Positions 8,022 through 17,466 of a stretch of DNA of 64,000 bases are shown in pieces (the first letter of the stretch is position 1; every line of letters starts with the position of its first letter). The notes beneath the pieces were generated by a model. It had not been told where the DNA came from. It ran no database searches and saw nothing but the letters and a program-made list of their open reading frames with translations. The stretch covers positions 174,626 to 238,625 of the forward strand of contig NZ_MSJP01000053.1 of the NCBI RefSeq assembly GCF_014596525.1. Direction: 5' to 3'. The position numbers and the translations under genes are program-made. Origin of the DNA: Streptomyces sp. CBMA291. Lineage in GTDB: Bacteria; Actinomycetota; Actinomycetes; Streptomycetales; Streptomycetaceae.

Positions 8022-9536
8022 TCAGGAGTGCGGGGCGGCACTCTCCCGCGCGAGCCGACTGTGACGGCGCCCGTACAGGAAGTACACGACGAAGCCGATC
8101 AGCATCCAGACGGCGAAGCGGAACCAGGTCTCGCCCGGCAGGTTGAGCATCAGCCAGAACGAGGCGGCGATGGAGATGATCGGCAGGGCGGGCACCCAGG
8201 GGGTGCGGAAGGCTCTGGGCAGGTCGGGGCGGGCGCGGCGGAGGACGATGACGCCGACGGCGACCACGATGAAGGCGAAGAGGGTGCCGATGTTCACCAG
8301 GGTGGCGAGTTCGTTGATGCTGGTGAAGCCCGCGACGACGGCGATGATCACGCCGAGCAGGATGGTGGGGCGGTAGGGGGTGTGGAAGCGCGGGTGGGTG
8401 ACGGAGAAGAAGCGCGGCAGCAGTCCGTCCCGGCTCATCGCGAAGAACACCCGGGTCTGGCCCAGGAGCAGGATCAGACAGACCGTGGTGAGGCCGATGG
8501 CGGCGCCGAAGCTGATCACGCCCGCGTAGAACGGGTGTCCGACGGCCTTGAAGGCGTCGGCGAGGGGGGCGCTCACGGACAGCTCCGTGTAGTGCTGCAT
8601 GCCGGTGACGACGAGGGCGACGGCCACGTAGAGCACGGTGCAGATGAGGAGGGAGCCGAGGATGCCCCGGGGCATGTCCCGCTGCGGCAGCTTGGTCTCC
8701 TCGGCTGCCGTGGCCACCACGTCGAAGCCGATGAAGGCGAAGAAGACGACGGAGGCGGCGGTGAAGATGCCCATCACTCCGAAGTTGGTCGGCTGGTACC
8801 CGAACATCAGTTGGATCAGCGGCTCGGTCCAGTCGGAGCCGCCGCCGGGTGGGGCGACGGCGGGCGGGATGAAGGGCTTGTAGTTCTCGGCGGAGACGAA
8901 GAACAGACCCGCGACGATCACGATCAGCACCACGATCACCTTGATCGTGACGACGACGCTGGTGATCCGGGCGGAGAGCTTCATCCCGAGGACGAGGACG
9001 ACGGTCAGCAGGAGGACGAGCCCGAAGGCGAGGATGTCGAAGGTGCCGCCGGGGATGTCGGGCCCTTCGAGCGAGGCGGGCAGATGCCAGCCGATGTTGT
9101 CCAGGAGCGAGCGGACGTACCCCGACCAGCCGACGGCGACCACCGCCGTCCCCAGGGCGAATTCCAGGACGAGGTCCCATCCGATGGTCCAGGCGGGCAG
9201 CTCGCCGATGGAGGCGTACGCGAAGGTGTACGCCGATCCGGCCACCGGCACCGTCGAGGCGAACTCGGCGTAGCAGAGGGCGGCCAGGGCGCAGACGATG
9301 CCCGCGGCGACGAAGGCGAGGGCGGTGGCCGGTCCCGCGTTCTCCTTGGCGACCTTGCCGGTGAGGACGAAGATGCCGGTGCCGATGATGACGCCGACTC
9401 CGAACACCGTCAGATCCCAGGCGGACAGGGACTTGCGGAGCGCGTGCTCGGGTGCCTCGGTGTCGCGGATCGACTGCTCGACCGACTTGGTCCGGAACAT
9501 CCCCGAGCCGGCGCGTGGCCGTTGGTCCGTACTCAT
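8022..9536 (-). CDS. APC-superfamily amino acid permease (cationic amino acid transporter-like)
   Basis: This 504-residue integral membrane protein has 12 or more hydrophobic segments. The APC hallmark in helix 1 is GVGVIIGTGIFVLTG, and helix 3 has AEFASTVPVAGSAYTFAY. The likely substrates are cationic or neutral amino acids moved by H+ coupling; the exact substrate cannot be read from sequence. The ATG at 9536 is chosen because GGGAGG lies 8-13 nt upstream. It lies downstream of dxs on the same strand with a 121-nt gap. Its leader contains a hairpin followed by a 14-nt motif also found before the second APC permease (47482-48960), of which it is a paralogue: both end near the motif YGRRHS. 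Confidence 0.85.
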   Translation of the reverse strand: MSTDQRPRAGSGMFRTKSVEQSIRDTEAPEHALRKSLSAWDLTVFGVGVIIGTGIFVLTGKVAKENAGPATALAFVAAGIVCALAALCYAEFASTVPVAGSAYTFAYASIGELPAWTIGWDLVLEFALGTAVVAVGWSGYVRSLLDNIGWHLPASLEGPDIPGGTFDILAFGLVLLLTVVLVLGMKLSARITSVVVTIKVIVVLIVIVAGLFFVSAENYKPFIPPAVAPPGGGSDWTEPLIQLMFGYQPTNFGVMGIFTAASVVFFAFIGFDVVATAAEETKLPQRDMPRGILGSLLICTVLYVAVALVVTGMQHYTELSVSAPLADAFKAVGHPFYAGVISFGAAIGLTTVCLILLLGQTRVFFAMSRDGLLPRFFSVTHPRFHTPYRPTILLGVIIAVVAGFTSINELATLVNIGTLFAFIVVAVGVIVLRRARPDLPRAFRTPWVPALPIISIAASFWLMLNLPGETWFRFAVWMLIGFVVYFLYGRRHSRLARESAAPHS

Positions 9537-9580
9537 CGTCGTACCTCCCTGCCATGGGGCTGCCCGTCTTGTGGTCAGAA

Positions 9581-9629
9581 TGCACGCGAAAGGGCCGGTC
9601 GGCACTCCGAAGAGTGAACCAACCGGCCC
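9581..9629 (-). promoter_or_regulatory. Hairpin plus conserved CCCTTTCGCGTGCA leader element upstream of APC permease
   Basis: On the minus strand, a stem formed by 9592-9599/9622-9629 with inner stem 9603-9607/9612-9616 is capped by a C(UUCG)G tetraloop. It is followed at once by CCCTTTCGCGTGCA (complement of 9581-9594). The same hairpin-plus-14-mer arrangement precedes the other APC permease at 48984-49026. The hairpin could also serve as the dxs terminator, since it lies just after the dxs stop. A shared leader or attenuator is the alternative. Confidence 0.5.
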
Positions 9630-9657
9630 CTGGGGTGACGGGGAGTGAGGAAGTCCG

Positions 9658-11613
9658 TCAGTCGCGGGCGGGCTCCACCTCGGGGGTGGCGCTCCCGGCT
9701 GCCTGCTCGACCCGTTCGGCGTCGAGGGCGCGGGGAAGACCGTCGAGCCGCGAGACCAGACCGGTGACCTGACGGGCGATGTCGGGGGCGGTCAGGCCGA
9801 TCTCGGCCAGGACCTCGCCGCGGGAGGCGTGGTCGAGGAAGCGCGGCGGGATGCCGAAGTCCCGGAGCGGGACGTCCACGCCCGCGTCGCGGAGCGCCTG
9901 GGCGACGGCGGAACCGACGCCGCCGACGCGGCTGTTGTCCTCGACGGTGACGACGACCCGGTGGCGCTCGGCGAGCGGGGCGAGAGCCTCGTCGACGGGC
10001 TTGACCCAGCGGGGGTCGATCACGGTGGTGGAGATGCCGTGCCGGTCGAGGAGATCGGCGATCTCCAGGCACATCGGGGCGAGCGCGCCGACGGAGACGA
10101 GCAGGACGTCGGGGAGATCGGTGGCGGGCTCGCGCAGGACGTCCATGCCGCCGATCCGGCGCAGCGCGGGGACGGCCGGGCCCACGGCGCCCTTGGAGAA
10201 GCGGACCACGGTCGGCGCGTCGGTGACCTCGACGGCCTCGCGGAGCTGGGCGCGGACCTGGTCGGCGTCGCGCGGGGCGGCGAGTCGCAGACCGGGCACG
10301 ACCTGGAGGATGGACATGTCCCACATGCCGTTGTGGGAGGCGCCGTCGGTGCCGGTGACACCGGCCCTGTCCAGGACGAAGGTGACGCCGCACTTGTGCA
10401 GGGCCACGTCCATCAGGACCTGGTCGAAGGCGCGGTTGAGGAAGGTCGCGTAGACGGCGAAGACCGGGTGGACGCCGCCGGTGGCGAGGCCGGCGGCGGA
10501 GACCGCGGCGTGCTGCTCGGCGATGCCGACGTCGTAGACCCGCTCGGGGAAGGCCTTGGCGAAGCGGTCGAGGCCGACGGGCTGGAGCATGGCGGCGGTG
10601 ATCGCCACGATGTCCTCGCGCTCCTTGCCGAGCGCGACCATCTCCTCGCCGAAGACGCTGGTCCAGTCGGCGCCGGAGGAAGCGATGGGCAGTCCGGTGT
10701 CGGGGTGGATCTTGCCGACGGCGTGGAAGCGGTCGGCCTCGTCCTGGAGGGCGGGCTGGTAGCCCCGGCCCTTCTCGGTGAGGCAGTGGACGATCACGGG
10801 GCCGCCGAAGCGCTTGGCGCGCGTCAGGGCGGATTCCAGGGCCTCGATGTCGTGGCCGTCGATGGGGCCGACGTACTTCAGGCCGAGGTCCTCGAACATG
10901 CCCTGGGGGGCGATGAAGTCCTTGAGGCCCTTCTTGGCTCCGTGCAGGGTCTCGTAGAGCGGCTTCCCGACGACGGGGGTGCGCTCCAGGATGTCCTTGC
11001 CGCGGGCGAGGAAGCGCTCGTAGCCGTCGGTGGTGCGCAGGGTCGCCAGATGGTTGGCGAGGCCGCCGATGGTGGGCGCGTAGGAGCGCTCGTTGTCGTT
11101 GACGACGATGACGAGCGGGCGGTCCTTGGCGGCGGCGATGTTGTTCAGCGCCTCCCAGGCCATGCCTCCGGTGAGGGCGCCGTCGCCGATGACGGCGACG
11201 ACGTGGTCGTCCTTCTTCAGGACCTCGTTGGCCTTGGCGAGGCCGTCGGCCCAGCCGAGGACCGTGGAGGCGTGCGAGTTCTCGATGACGTCGTGCTCGG
11301 ACTCGGCCTTCGAGGGGTAGCCGGAGAGGCCGCCCTTCATCTTGAGCCGGGAGAAGTCCTGGCGGCCCGTGAGCAGCTTGTGGACGTAGCTCTGGTGGCC
11401 GGTGTCCCAGAGGACCTTGTCCTTCGGGGAGTCGAACACCCGGTGCAGGGCGATGGTCAGCTCGACCACACCGAGGTTGGGTCCGAGATGGCCGCCGGTC
11501 TTGGAGACGGCGTCCACGAGGAACGTCCTGATCTCGTCGGCCAGCTGGTCCAGCTGTTCCGGGGAGAGCCGGTCCAGATCTCGCGGTCCCCTGATACGGG
11601 TCAGCAGAGCCAC
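9658..11613 (-). CDS. dxs: 1-deoxy-D-xylulose-5-phosphate synthase
   Basis: This 651-residue enzyme condenses pyruvate and glyceraldehyde-3-phosphate to DXP with thiamine diphosphate, the first step of the MEP isoprenoid pathway. The ThDP/Mg motif is [12 protein letters not shown], the substrate His region is [12 protein letters not shown], and the transketolase pyrimidine-binding and C-terminal domains follow ([16 protein letters not shown]). The GTG at 11613 is chosen because AAGGAGG sits 7-13 nt upstream and the product begins [12 protein letters not shown], the usual Streptomyces N-terminus; the frame extends further upstream without a Shine-Dalgarno. It appears monocistronic or co-transcribed with the downstream permease. 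S. coelicolor SCO6013 is the apparent orthologue. Confidence 0.95.
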   Translation of the reverse strand: MALLTRIRGPRDLDRLSPEQLDQLADEIRTFLVDAVSKTGGHLGPNLGVVELTIALHRVFDSPKDKVLWDTGHQSYVHKLLTGRQDFSRLKMKGGLSGYPSKAESEHDVIENSHASTVLGWADGLAKANEVLKKDDHVVAVIGDGALTGGMAWEALNNIAAAKDRPLVIVVNDNERSYAPTIGGLANHLATLRTTDGYERFLARGKDILERTPVVGKPLYETLHGAKKGLKDFIAPQGMFEDLGLKYVGPIDGHDIEALESALTRAKRFGGPVIVHCLTEKGRGYQPALQDEADRFHAVGKIHPDTGLPIASSGADWTSVFGEEMVALGKEREDIVAITAAMLQPVGLDRFAKAFPERVYDVGIAEQHAAVSAAGLATGGVHPVFAVYATFLNRAFDQVLMDVALHKCGVTFVLDRAGVTGTDGASHNGMWDMSILQVVPGLRLAAPRDADQVRAQLREAVEVTDAPTVVRFSKGAVGPAVPALRRIGGMDVLREPATDLPDVLLVSVGALAPMCLEIADLLDRHGISTTVIDPRWVKPVDEALAPLAERHRVVVTVEDNSRVGGVGSAVAQALRDAGVDVPLRDFGIPPRFLDHASRGEVLAEIGLTAPDIARQVTGLVSRLDGLPRALDAERVEQAAGSATPEVEPARD

Positions 11614-11844
11614 CCGTGCCTCCTTGCGTTTGAGCTGGTCGAGCATGCCGATTTGTCGAGTCTAATGTTCCGTCTTGGATCGTGGGCATCGGGCCGGGGA
11701 GTCGGTCGTCACTCGAATGGCCTACATGCCGCTGATCCGTACGGCCCCGCGCGGCGGGCCTCCCGGCCGGTGGGGGCCGGTCCCGGAGCGGAGCGCCGCC
11801 CCCGGGGGCCACCGGCTCTCCGCCCTCCGCGCTCCGGGGGCGCG

Positions 11845-12204
11845 TCAGGCCTTCTTGACCAGGCTGGACTTGAGGTACATGGCGCCGAAGCCGTCCACCT
11901 TGCAGTCGATGTCATGGCCGTCGACGCCGTCGATGAGGCGGATGTTGCGGACCTTGGTGCCCGCCTTGATGCCGCTGGGGTTGCCCTTGACCTTGAGGGT
12001 CTTGACGACGGTCACGGTGTCGCCGTCGGCGAGGACGTTACCCACGGCGTCACGGACTACCTTCGCGCCGCCGTCGACGCCTTCGCTCGCGGTCCCGGCG
12101 GCGGGCTGCCACTCGTGGCCGCACTCGGGACAGACGAGCAGGGCGCCCATCTCGTAGGTGTAGACGCCGGAGCACTGGGGGCACGGGGGGAGGTTCTCGT
12201 TCAC
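11845..12204 (-). CDS. yjdM: Zinc-ribbon domain protein YjdM (PhnA family)
   Basis: This 119-residue protein has an N-terminal zinc ribbon with four Cys as two CPxC pairs (PPCPQCSGVY and LVCPECGHEW) and the C-terminal PhnA domain (VRDAVGNVLADGDTVTVVKTLKVKG and LKSSLVKKA). Despite the historic phosphonate name, no phn genes are nearby, and the E. coli homologue has no demonstrated role in C-P lyase. It is probably cytoplasmic. The GTG start at 12204 follows directly from the conserved N-terminus (NENLPPCPQC). It stands alone: dxs lies about 230 nt downstream on the same strand and the MFS gene is divergent. Confidence 0.88.
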   Translation of the reverse strand: MNENLPPCPQCSGVYTYEMGALLVCPECGHEWQPAAGTASEGVDGGAKVVRDAVGNVLADGDTVTVVKTLKVKGNPSGIKAGTKVRNIRLIDGVDGHDIDCKVDGFGAMYLKSSLVKKA

Positions 12205-12544
12205 CGCGCGATTCTACGAGCGGAGCCGCCCCAGCGCGAAAGCCCACGACGCGCGCCCCTCACTCGCGCCCCCACCACCCCCGAGCAGCAGCCGTCCCGC
12301 CTCCGCCCGGACACCCGCTTCCGCCTCCACCCGGGCACCCGCTTCCGCCACCGCTCCGGTACCCGCCCTGCCACCGCTCCGGTACCCGCCCCGCCACCAC
12401 TCCGGGTACCCGCTTCACGCCGCCATCCTTCTCTCGCCGTCCCGCAGACATCACACATTGCCCGCGTTTGCATTTATCGCGCGTGTGCAATTATTGTGGC
12501 ATCTCCTTAACGGCTCACTCAAGCAACCGAGAAGGGGAGACCCC
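12205..12544. other. Intergenic region with 23-bp degenerate repeats and MFS promoter
   Basis: No gene is supported. Positions 12308-12420 contain about five imperfect 23-bp copies of a CCGGTACCCGCCCTGCCACCGCT-like unit. An AT-richer island at 12460-12500 follows. It contains TTGCAT (12468-12473), a 17-nt spacer and TTATTG (12491-12496), with inverted arms TTGCA/TGCAA at 12468-12472 and 12486-12490. This is a plausible regulated promoter for the MFS gene. Confidence 0.5.
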
Positions 12545-13747
12545 GTGCCTCTCGCGCTCCTCGCCCTGACCATCGGGGCCTTCGGCATCGGGACCACCGA
12601 GTTCGTGGTCATGGGGCTGCTGCCCGACATCGCCGCCGACTACGGCGTCACGATCCCCACCGCCGGTCTGCTCGTCACCGGCTACGCGCTCGGCGTCGTC
12701 GTCGGCGCTCCCGTGCTGACCGTCCTGGGCAACCGGGTGAGCCGCAAGCGGATGCTCATGGTCCTGATGGGCCTGTTCGTGGTCGGCAACACGCTCTCCG
12801 CCCTCGCCCCGACCTTCGAGCTGATGCTGGCGGGACGGGTGGTCGCCTCCCTCGCCCACGGCTCGTTCTTCGGCATAGGCTCCGTCGTCGCCGCCGGTCT
12901 GGTCGCCCCGGACAAGAAGGCGAACGCCATCGCCCTGATGTTCAGCGGACTGACCGTGGCCACCGTCGTGGGCGTACCGCTCGGCACCTTCATCGGCCAG
13001 ACGGTGAGCTGGCGCGCCGCCTTCCTCGCCGTCGCCTCGCTCGGTCTCGTCGGGATGCTCGGCATCGCCCGGCTCGTCCCCGCCCTGCCCCGCCCCGAGG
13101 GCGTCCGGCTGCGCGGGGAACTCGGCGCCTTCCGCAACCCCCAGGTCCTGCTCGCGATGGCGATGACCGCCCTCGGCTTCGGCGGCGTCTTCACCGCCAT
13201 CACCTACGTCGCGCCGATGATGACCGAGGTCGCCGGTTACTCCGACGCCGCCGTCACCTGGCTCCTCGTCCTCTTCGGCCTCGGCATGTTCGTCGGCAAC
13301 CTGGTCGGCGGGCGGTACGCCGACCGGGCGCTCATGCCGCTCCTCTACACCGCCCTCGCCTCGCTCGCGGTCGTCCTGGCCCTCTTCGTCCTCACCGCCC
13401 ACGACAAGATCCTCGCCGCGCTCACCCTCTTCCTCATCGGAGCCTTCGGCTTCGCCACCGTGCCGCCGCTCCAGAAGCGCGTCCTCGACCAGGCCCACGG
13501 CGCCCCCACCCTGGCCTCCGCCGTCAACGTCGGCGCCTTCAACCTCGGCAACGCCCTCGCCGCCTGGCTCGGCGGGCTCGTCATCGCGGGCGGCTTCGGC
13601 TACACCGCCCCGAACTGGGTCGGCGCCGCCCTCGCCTGCTCCGCGCTGCTCCTCGCCTTCTGGTCGACCGCCCTGGAGCGCAGGACGGCGGCGACCGCCC
13701 CTGCCACCACGCCCGAACCGGCCGTCGCCACCGCCGTATCCCCGTGA
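12545..13747 (+). CDS. MFS transporter, DHA1 family (AraJ/chloramphenicol-efflux type)
   Basis: This 400-residue protein has 12 predicted transmembrane helices. Its N-terminus (TIGAFGIGTTEFVVMGLLPDIA) and the motif A-like GNRVSRKRMLM are typical of the AraJ/Cmx/YdhP group of drug:H+ antiporters. Export of a drug or sugar is inferred, and the substrate is unknown. The GTG at 12545 is chosen because GGGGAG lies 6-12 nt upstream; the frame extends to 12458 but that part lacks a membrane helix and a Shine-Dalgarno. The C-terminal 25 residues are Ala/Thr/Pro-rich. It is divergent from yjdM and convergent with xylH across a shared terminator. Confidence 0.85.
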   Translation: MPLALLALTIGAFGIGTTEFVVMGLLPDIAADYGVTIPTAGLLVTGYALGVVVGAPVLTVLGNRVSRKRMLMVLMGLFVVGNTLSALAPTFELMLAGRVVASLAHGSFFGIGSVVAAGLVAPDKKANAIALMFSGLTVATVVGVPLGTFIGQTVSWRAAFLAVASLGLVGMLGIARLVPALPRPEGVRLRGELGAFRNPQVLLAMAMTALGFGGVFTAITYVAPMMTEVAGYSDAAVTWLLVLFGLGMFVGNLVGGRYADRALMPLLYTALASLAVVLALFVLTAHDKILAALTLFLIGAFGFATVPPLQKRVLDQAHGAPTLASAVNVGAFNLGNALAAWLGGLVIAGGFGYTAPNWVGAALACSALLLAFWSTALERRTAATAPATTPEPAVATAVSP

Positions 13748-13768
13748 CCCCGCACCCTTCGGGGACCG

Positions 13769-13816
13769 GAAAGGGCCGCCCACTCCGTACACCCGTACGG
13801 GGAAGGCGGCCCTTTC
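13769..13816. terminator. Bidirectional terminator between MFS gene and xylH
   Basis: Arms 13769-13780 (GAAAGGGCCGCC) and 13805-13816 are perfectly complementary, and the loop holds a second small GTACacccGTAC hairpin. The element lies between convergent stops at 13747 and 13837. Confidence 0.85.
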
Positions 13817-13836
13817 GGCTGTCGCGGGGCGGTCGG

Positions 13837-15147
13837 TCAGGCGCGGCCCGCCGTCTTCTGGGTGCGGCGGGAGACCGAGTCGATGATCACGGCGATGAGC
13901 AGGACGGCCCCGGTGATCATGTACTGGATGGCGTTCGAGGACAGGTTCAGCTGGTTGAGGCCCTGGACGATCGACTGGATCACCAGGATGCCCAGGAGCG
14001 CCGACCAGACCTTGCCCCGTCCGCCGAACAGGGACGTACCGCCGATGACGGCGGCGGCGATGCACATCATCAGCTGGTTGCCGCCGCCGAGGGAGCGGTC
14101 GGCGCCGCCGGTCGCGGAGGCGAGGAACAGACCTCCGACGGCGCCGAGCGTGCCGGAGACCATGAAGACCGAGGTCCGGATCCAGGACACGTTGATCCCG
14201 GCCCTGCGGGCCGCCTCGATGCCGCCGCCGACGGCGAAGACCTGACGGCCGTACGTGGTGCGGCGCAGCACGAAGTCGGTGACGAGCAGGATCACCAGGA
14301 AGATCACCAGGGAGAGCGGCAGGCCCTGCTCCTGGTTGAAGCCGTACGCGGCGACGAGGACCAGGACCGCGAGGACGGCGGTGCGCAGCAGGATCTCGCT
14401 CGGCGGGCGGTGCGGCAGCCCGGCGGCCCTGCGGCGGCGGGCGTCGCGGAACTGGGCGAGGAAGAAGGCGACGACGACCACGACGGCGAGGCCGTAGGCG
14501 GCGGCGATGTCGGAGAAGTAGTACTTGGTGAGGTCGCCGACGAAGCTGCCGATCGGGGTGGGGATGGTGGAGCGGTCCCCCATCACCCAGGTCTGGAGCC
14601 CGGCCCAGCCGAGGAACCCGGCCAGCGTGACGACGAAGGCGGGCACGCCGATCCTCGCGAAGACCAGCCCGTGGAAGGCGCCGATCAGGGTGCCCGAGAG
14701 GATCCCGAGCAGCAGGGCGAGGGAGTCGGGCAGGTCGGTGCCGAGGACGCCCCAGACGGCACCGGCGAGCCCGGCGACGGAACCGACCGCCAGGTCGATC
14801 TCGCCGAGCAGCAGGACGAAGACGATGCCGACGGCCATGATGCCGGGGCCGACCGCGTACAGCGTGATCTGGTCGAGGTTGTACGAGGTGATGAAGTTGC
14901 CGGTGAGTGCCTGGAAGACGACGCCGATGACGATCAGGCCGACCACCACGGGCAGCGAGCCGATCTCACCGGACCGGATCTTGCGTCGGAACTCCGCCGC
15001 GTACCCCTGGAAGCCCCGCTCGCGCACGAGCAGCCGGGGGTCGACGGCGGCGGGCGTACGGGCGGGGGGCGCGGGGGCTTCGGACGTCGAGCGGGTCGTA
15101 CGGGGGCCGGGCGTCGCGCTCTCCGGCGCCGACGGGGTCGTGCTCAT
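13837..15147 (-). CDS. xylH: Xylose-type sugar ABC transporter permease
   Basis: This 436-residue permease of the BPD_transp_2 (ribose/xylose/galactose) family has about 10-12 membrane helices. Its motifs GEIDLAVGSVAGLAG, GVPAFVVTLAGFLGWAGLQ and GGTSLFGGRGKVWSALLG are the family's core signatures. The first 60 residues are Ser/Pro/Thr-rich and cytoplasmic. The ATG at 15147 overlaps the xylG stop by 4 nt (ATGA) and has GGAGG upstream. It is the third gene of a xylF-xylG-xylH operon and matches S. coelicolor SCO6011 in order. Control by the upstream Rok7B7 regulator and induction by xylose are known for that species and inferred here. Confidence 0.9.
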   Translation of the reverse strand: MSTTPSAPESATPGPRTTRSTSEAPAPPARTPAAVDPRLLVRERGFQGYAAEFRRKIRSGEIGSLPVVVGLIVIGVVFQALTGNFITSYNLDQITLYAVGPGIMAVGIVFVLLLGEIDLAVGSVAGLAGAVWGVLGTDLPDSLALLLGILSGTLIGAFHGLVFARIGVPAFVVTLAGFLGWAGLQTWVMGDRSTIPTPIGSFVGDLTKYYFSDIAAAYGLAVVVVVAFFLAQFRDARRRRAAGLPHRPPSEILLRTAVLAVLVLVAAYGFNQEQGLPLSLVIFLVILLVTDFVLRRTTYGRQVFAVGGGIEAARRAGINVSWIRTSVFMVSGTLGAVGGLFLASATGGADRSLGGGNQLMMCIAAAVIGGTSLFGGRGKVWSALLGILVIQSIVQGLNQLNLSSNAIQYMITGAVLLIAVIIDSVSRRTQKTAGRA

Positions 15148-15923
15148 CGCGTCACCTCCGTGGTGCGGGCCTGGCGGCGGGTCACGGCGTTGTCCGTGGC
15201 TCCGGTGATCGCGGCGATGATCTCCTCGTGGGTGGTGCCGGCCACCGGGAAGGTGCCGTTGTTGCGGCCGAGGCGCAGGACGGCGACGGTGTCGGCGACG
15301 GCCCGCACATCGGCCATGTTGTGGCTGATGAGGAGGACGCCGAGGCCCTGCTCGCGCAGGCGCTCGACCAGGTCGAGGACCTGTGCGGTCTGCTCGACGC
15401 CGAGGGCCGCGGTCGGCTCGTCGAGGATCACGATCCGGGGGTCGCCGACCAGGGCGCGCGCGATGGCGACGACCTGGCGCTGTCCGCCGGAGAGGGCGGC
15501 GACGGGGATGCGGACGCTGGGGATGCGGATGGAGAGGGTGGCCAGGAGGTCCTCGGCCCGTTTCTCCATGGCGACCTCGTCGAGGACTCCGCCCCTCACG
15601 ATCTCCCGGCCGAGGAACAGATTGGCGACGACATCGAGGTTGTCGCAGAGCGCGAGGTCCTGGTAGACGGTCGCGACCCCGAGGTTCTGGGAGTCGTGGG
15701 GGCGCTGGACCTCGACGCGCTCGCCGTCCCACTCGATGACGCCTTCGTCGATGGGGTGGACTCCGGCGATGGTCTTGACCAGCGTGGACTTTCCCGCTCC
15801 GTTGTCGCCGACGAGGGCGACGACCTCTCCCGCGTGGACTTCGAGATCGACTCCGGAGAGGACCTGGACCGCTCCGAACCGCTTGAAGATTCCGCGTAAC
15901 GCCAGCACGGGCGTCTGGGACAC
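15144..15923 (-). CDS. xylG: Xylose-type sugar ABC transporter ATP-binding protein
   Basis: This 259-residue single ABC domain has Walker A GDNGAGKST (about 37), signature LSGGQRQV, Walker B RIVILDEP and the switch His in LLISHNM. Unlike E. coli XylG it has one ATPase domain, not two, so it should act as a homodimer on XylH. The GTG at 15923 is chosen with AAGGAG about 9 nt upstream; a GTG at 15932 is less well placed. It lies 335 nt downstream of xylF, with a hairpin in the gap that may reduce permease and ATPase expression relative to the binding protein. Confidence 0.9.
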   Translation of the reverse strand: MSQTPVLALRGIFKRFGAVQVLSGVDLEVHAGEVVALVGDNGAGKSTLVKTIAGVHPIDEGVIEWDGERVEVQRPHDSQNLGVATVYQDLALCDNLDVVANLFLGREIVRGGVLDEVAMEKRAEDLLATLSIRIPSVRIPVAALSGGQRQVVAIARALVGDPRIVILDEPTAALGVEQTAQVLDLVERLREQGLGVLLISHNMADVRAVADTVAVLRLGRNNGTFPVAGTTHEEIIAAITGATDNAVTRRQARTTEVTR

Positions 15924-16258
15924 GTGAACCAACTCCTTCGCCGCCCCGGGAGCGGCCGCCTGACGCGCCGCCGTGCGGCGCCGAAGTATCGAAGGGGCCC
16001 GTCCGGCCCCCGGACCGACAGCGGGGTCTGGGTCGGCCGGGGACCGGACGGGCGGGGACGGACCGGTCGTACGCCTTCCGGCCGTACGAGGGGCTCGGGG
16101 CCCCCGTACGCGAAGCCGCGCTCTCGCGCGGGCCGGTGACGGGGCCGATCCGTGTGACCGGGCCCATGGGGGCCGGTCGGTCGCGCCGGTCCCGTGCGGG
16201 GACCGGCGGGCTCAGTGCGGCTCGGGCGGGGTGTCCTCTCCCCGCGCGGGCCGGTGGC
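15924..16258 (-). other. Long xylF-xylG spacer with mRNA hairpin
   Basis: There is no gene in these 335 bases, unusually long for an ABC operon. It holds several CCGG-rich inverted repeats; the clearest is CCGGTCCC (16186-16193) with GGGGACCGG (16198-16206), about 50 nt after the xylF stop. Hairpins here can stabilise xylF mRNA or partly terminate it, giving excess binding protein. Confidence 0.55.
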
Positions 16259-17323
16259 TCACTTGACGCCGAGGGCGGTGCAGCGGGCGGCGAGGTCCGG
16301 GGTGCACAGCTCGGACGCCCGGTAGATGCCGTCCTTGATCACCGTGGACTGGATGTTCTTCCGGTCGACCACGACCGGCGGGAAGAGCGTCGACGGCACG
16401 CCGTCGGTCGCGCCCTGGGCGCCGGGCTCCTTGCCCTTGAGGAGGTTCACCGCGAACTTGGCGGCCTCGGGGGCGAGCTGGAGCGGCGACTTGTAGATGG
16501 TGAAGGTCTGGCTGCCCGCGATGATCCGCTGGATGCCGGCGGCCTCGGCGTCCTGGCCGCCGACCGGGATGTCCCTGATGCCGGCGTTCTCCAGGGAGGT
16601 GATGACACCGCCCGCCATGCCGTCGTTGGCGGAGTAGACGGCGCCGATGCCGCTCTTGCCGACGGAGGAGATCGCGGCGGACATCTTCTCTCCGGCGATC
16701 TTCGGATCCCACTCGCCGGACGCCTCGTAGACGACCTTGCCGACCTTGCCGTCGAGGGCGCTGTGGGCGCCCTTCTTGAAGAGGGCCGCGTTCGGGTCCT
16801 TCTCGTCGCCGTTGATCATCACCACCTTGGCGGTGGCCGCCTTGGCGCCGAGGGCGGCCAGCAGGGCCTGCCCCTGAAGCTCGCCGACCTTGGTGTTGTC
16901 GTGGCTGACATAGGCGTCGGCGCCCGCGACCGCACGGTCGTACGCGACGATCCGCACGCCCTTGGCCTTGGCGTCGGCGACCCACGCGGCGGCCTTGGTG
17001 GCGTCGACCGGGTCGAGGGCGATCACCTTGACCCCGTCGGCGATCAGCTGGTCGAACTGCTGCTTCTGCTTGACGACATCGGAGACCGCGTTGTTGTAGA
17101 CGACCTCGCAGTCGGCACAGGCGGCGGCGACGGCCTTCTCGAACTGGGGTTTGTCCAGCGCCTCGTATCGTGCGGTCTTGTTCTCGGGCAGGAGCAGCCC
17201 GATCTTGGTGGAGCTTCCCTTGTCATTGCTGTCGCCGCCGCCCGCCTTGCCGCAGGCGGCGAGCGAGAGGGACATCGAGACCGCGGCCGTGACGATGACG
17301 GCGCGGTGCGTCACTGCGTGCAT
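16259..17323 (-). CDS. xylF: Xylose-type substrate-binding lipoprotein
   Basis: This 354-residue periplasmic-binding-protein-1 family lipoprotein carries a signal peptide ending in lipobox LAACG (Cys about 24) and a mature domain beginning KIGLLLPENKTARYEALDKP. Typical segments include VIALDPVDATKAA, YVSHDNTKVGELQG and YSANDGMAGGV. It captures the sugar at the outer membrane face and feeds XylGH. The ATG at 17323 has GGGAGG 9-14 nt upstream. The gene follows rok7B7 (143-nt gap) on the same strand; that gap contains an AT-rich island around 17408-17425 suitable for a promoter/operator. It corresponds to S. coelicolor SCO6009. Confidence 0.92.
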   Translation of the reverse strand: MHAVTHRAVIVTAAVSMSLSLAACGKAGGGDSNDKGSSTKIGLLLPENKTARYEALDKPQFEKAVAAACADCEVVYNNAVSDVVKQKQQFDQLIADGVKVIALDPVDATKAAAWVADAKAKGVRIVAYDRAVAGADAYVSHDNTKVGELQGQALLAALGAKAATAKVVMINGDEKDPNAALFKKGAHSALDGKVGKVVYEASGEWDPKIAGEKMSAAISSVGKSGIGAVYSANDGMAGGVITSLENAGIRDIPVGGQDAEAAGIQRIIAGSQTFTIYKSPLQLAPEAAKFAVNLLKGKEPGAQGATDGVPSTLFPPVVVDRKNIQSTVIKDGIYRASELCTPDLAARCTALGVK

Positions 17324-17466
17324 GGACTTGCCTCCCTGACGTGGCCGCGTCATGTGCGGCCGAGGTGACACGAAGTCAACTCGCCCGGCACCTTGCCGTC
17401 AAGAAGTAAATTATTAACGAGATGACAACGGTGCCGTCCGTTCTCTAAGTGAAGGCAGCCGTTTCT

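Noticed and set aside
11845..12204. Phosphonate metabolism gene
   Set aside because: PhnA/YjdM proteins are not part of the C-P lyase machinery and no phn gene is present.
12545..13747. Specific chloramphenicol-resistance gene
   Set aside because: The similarity is to the broad AraJ/Cmx transporter group, which cannot be narrowed to one drug from sequence alone.
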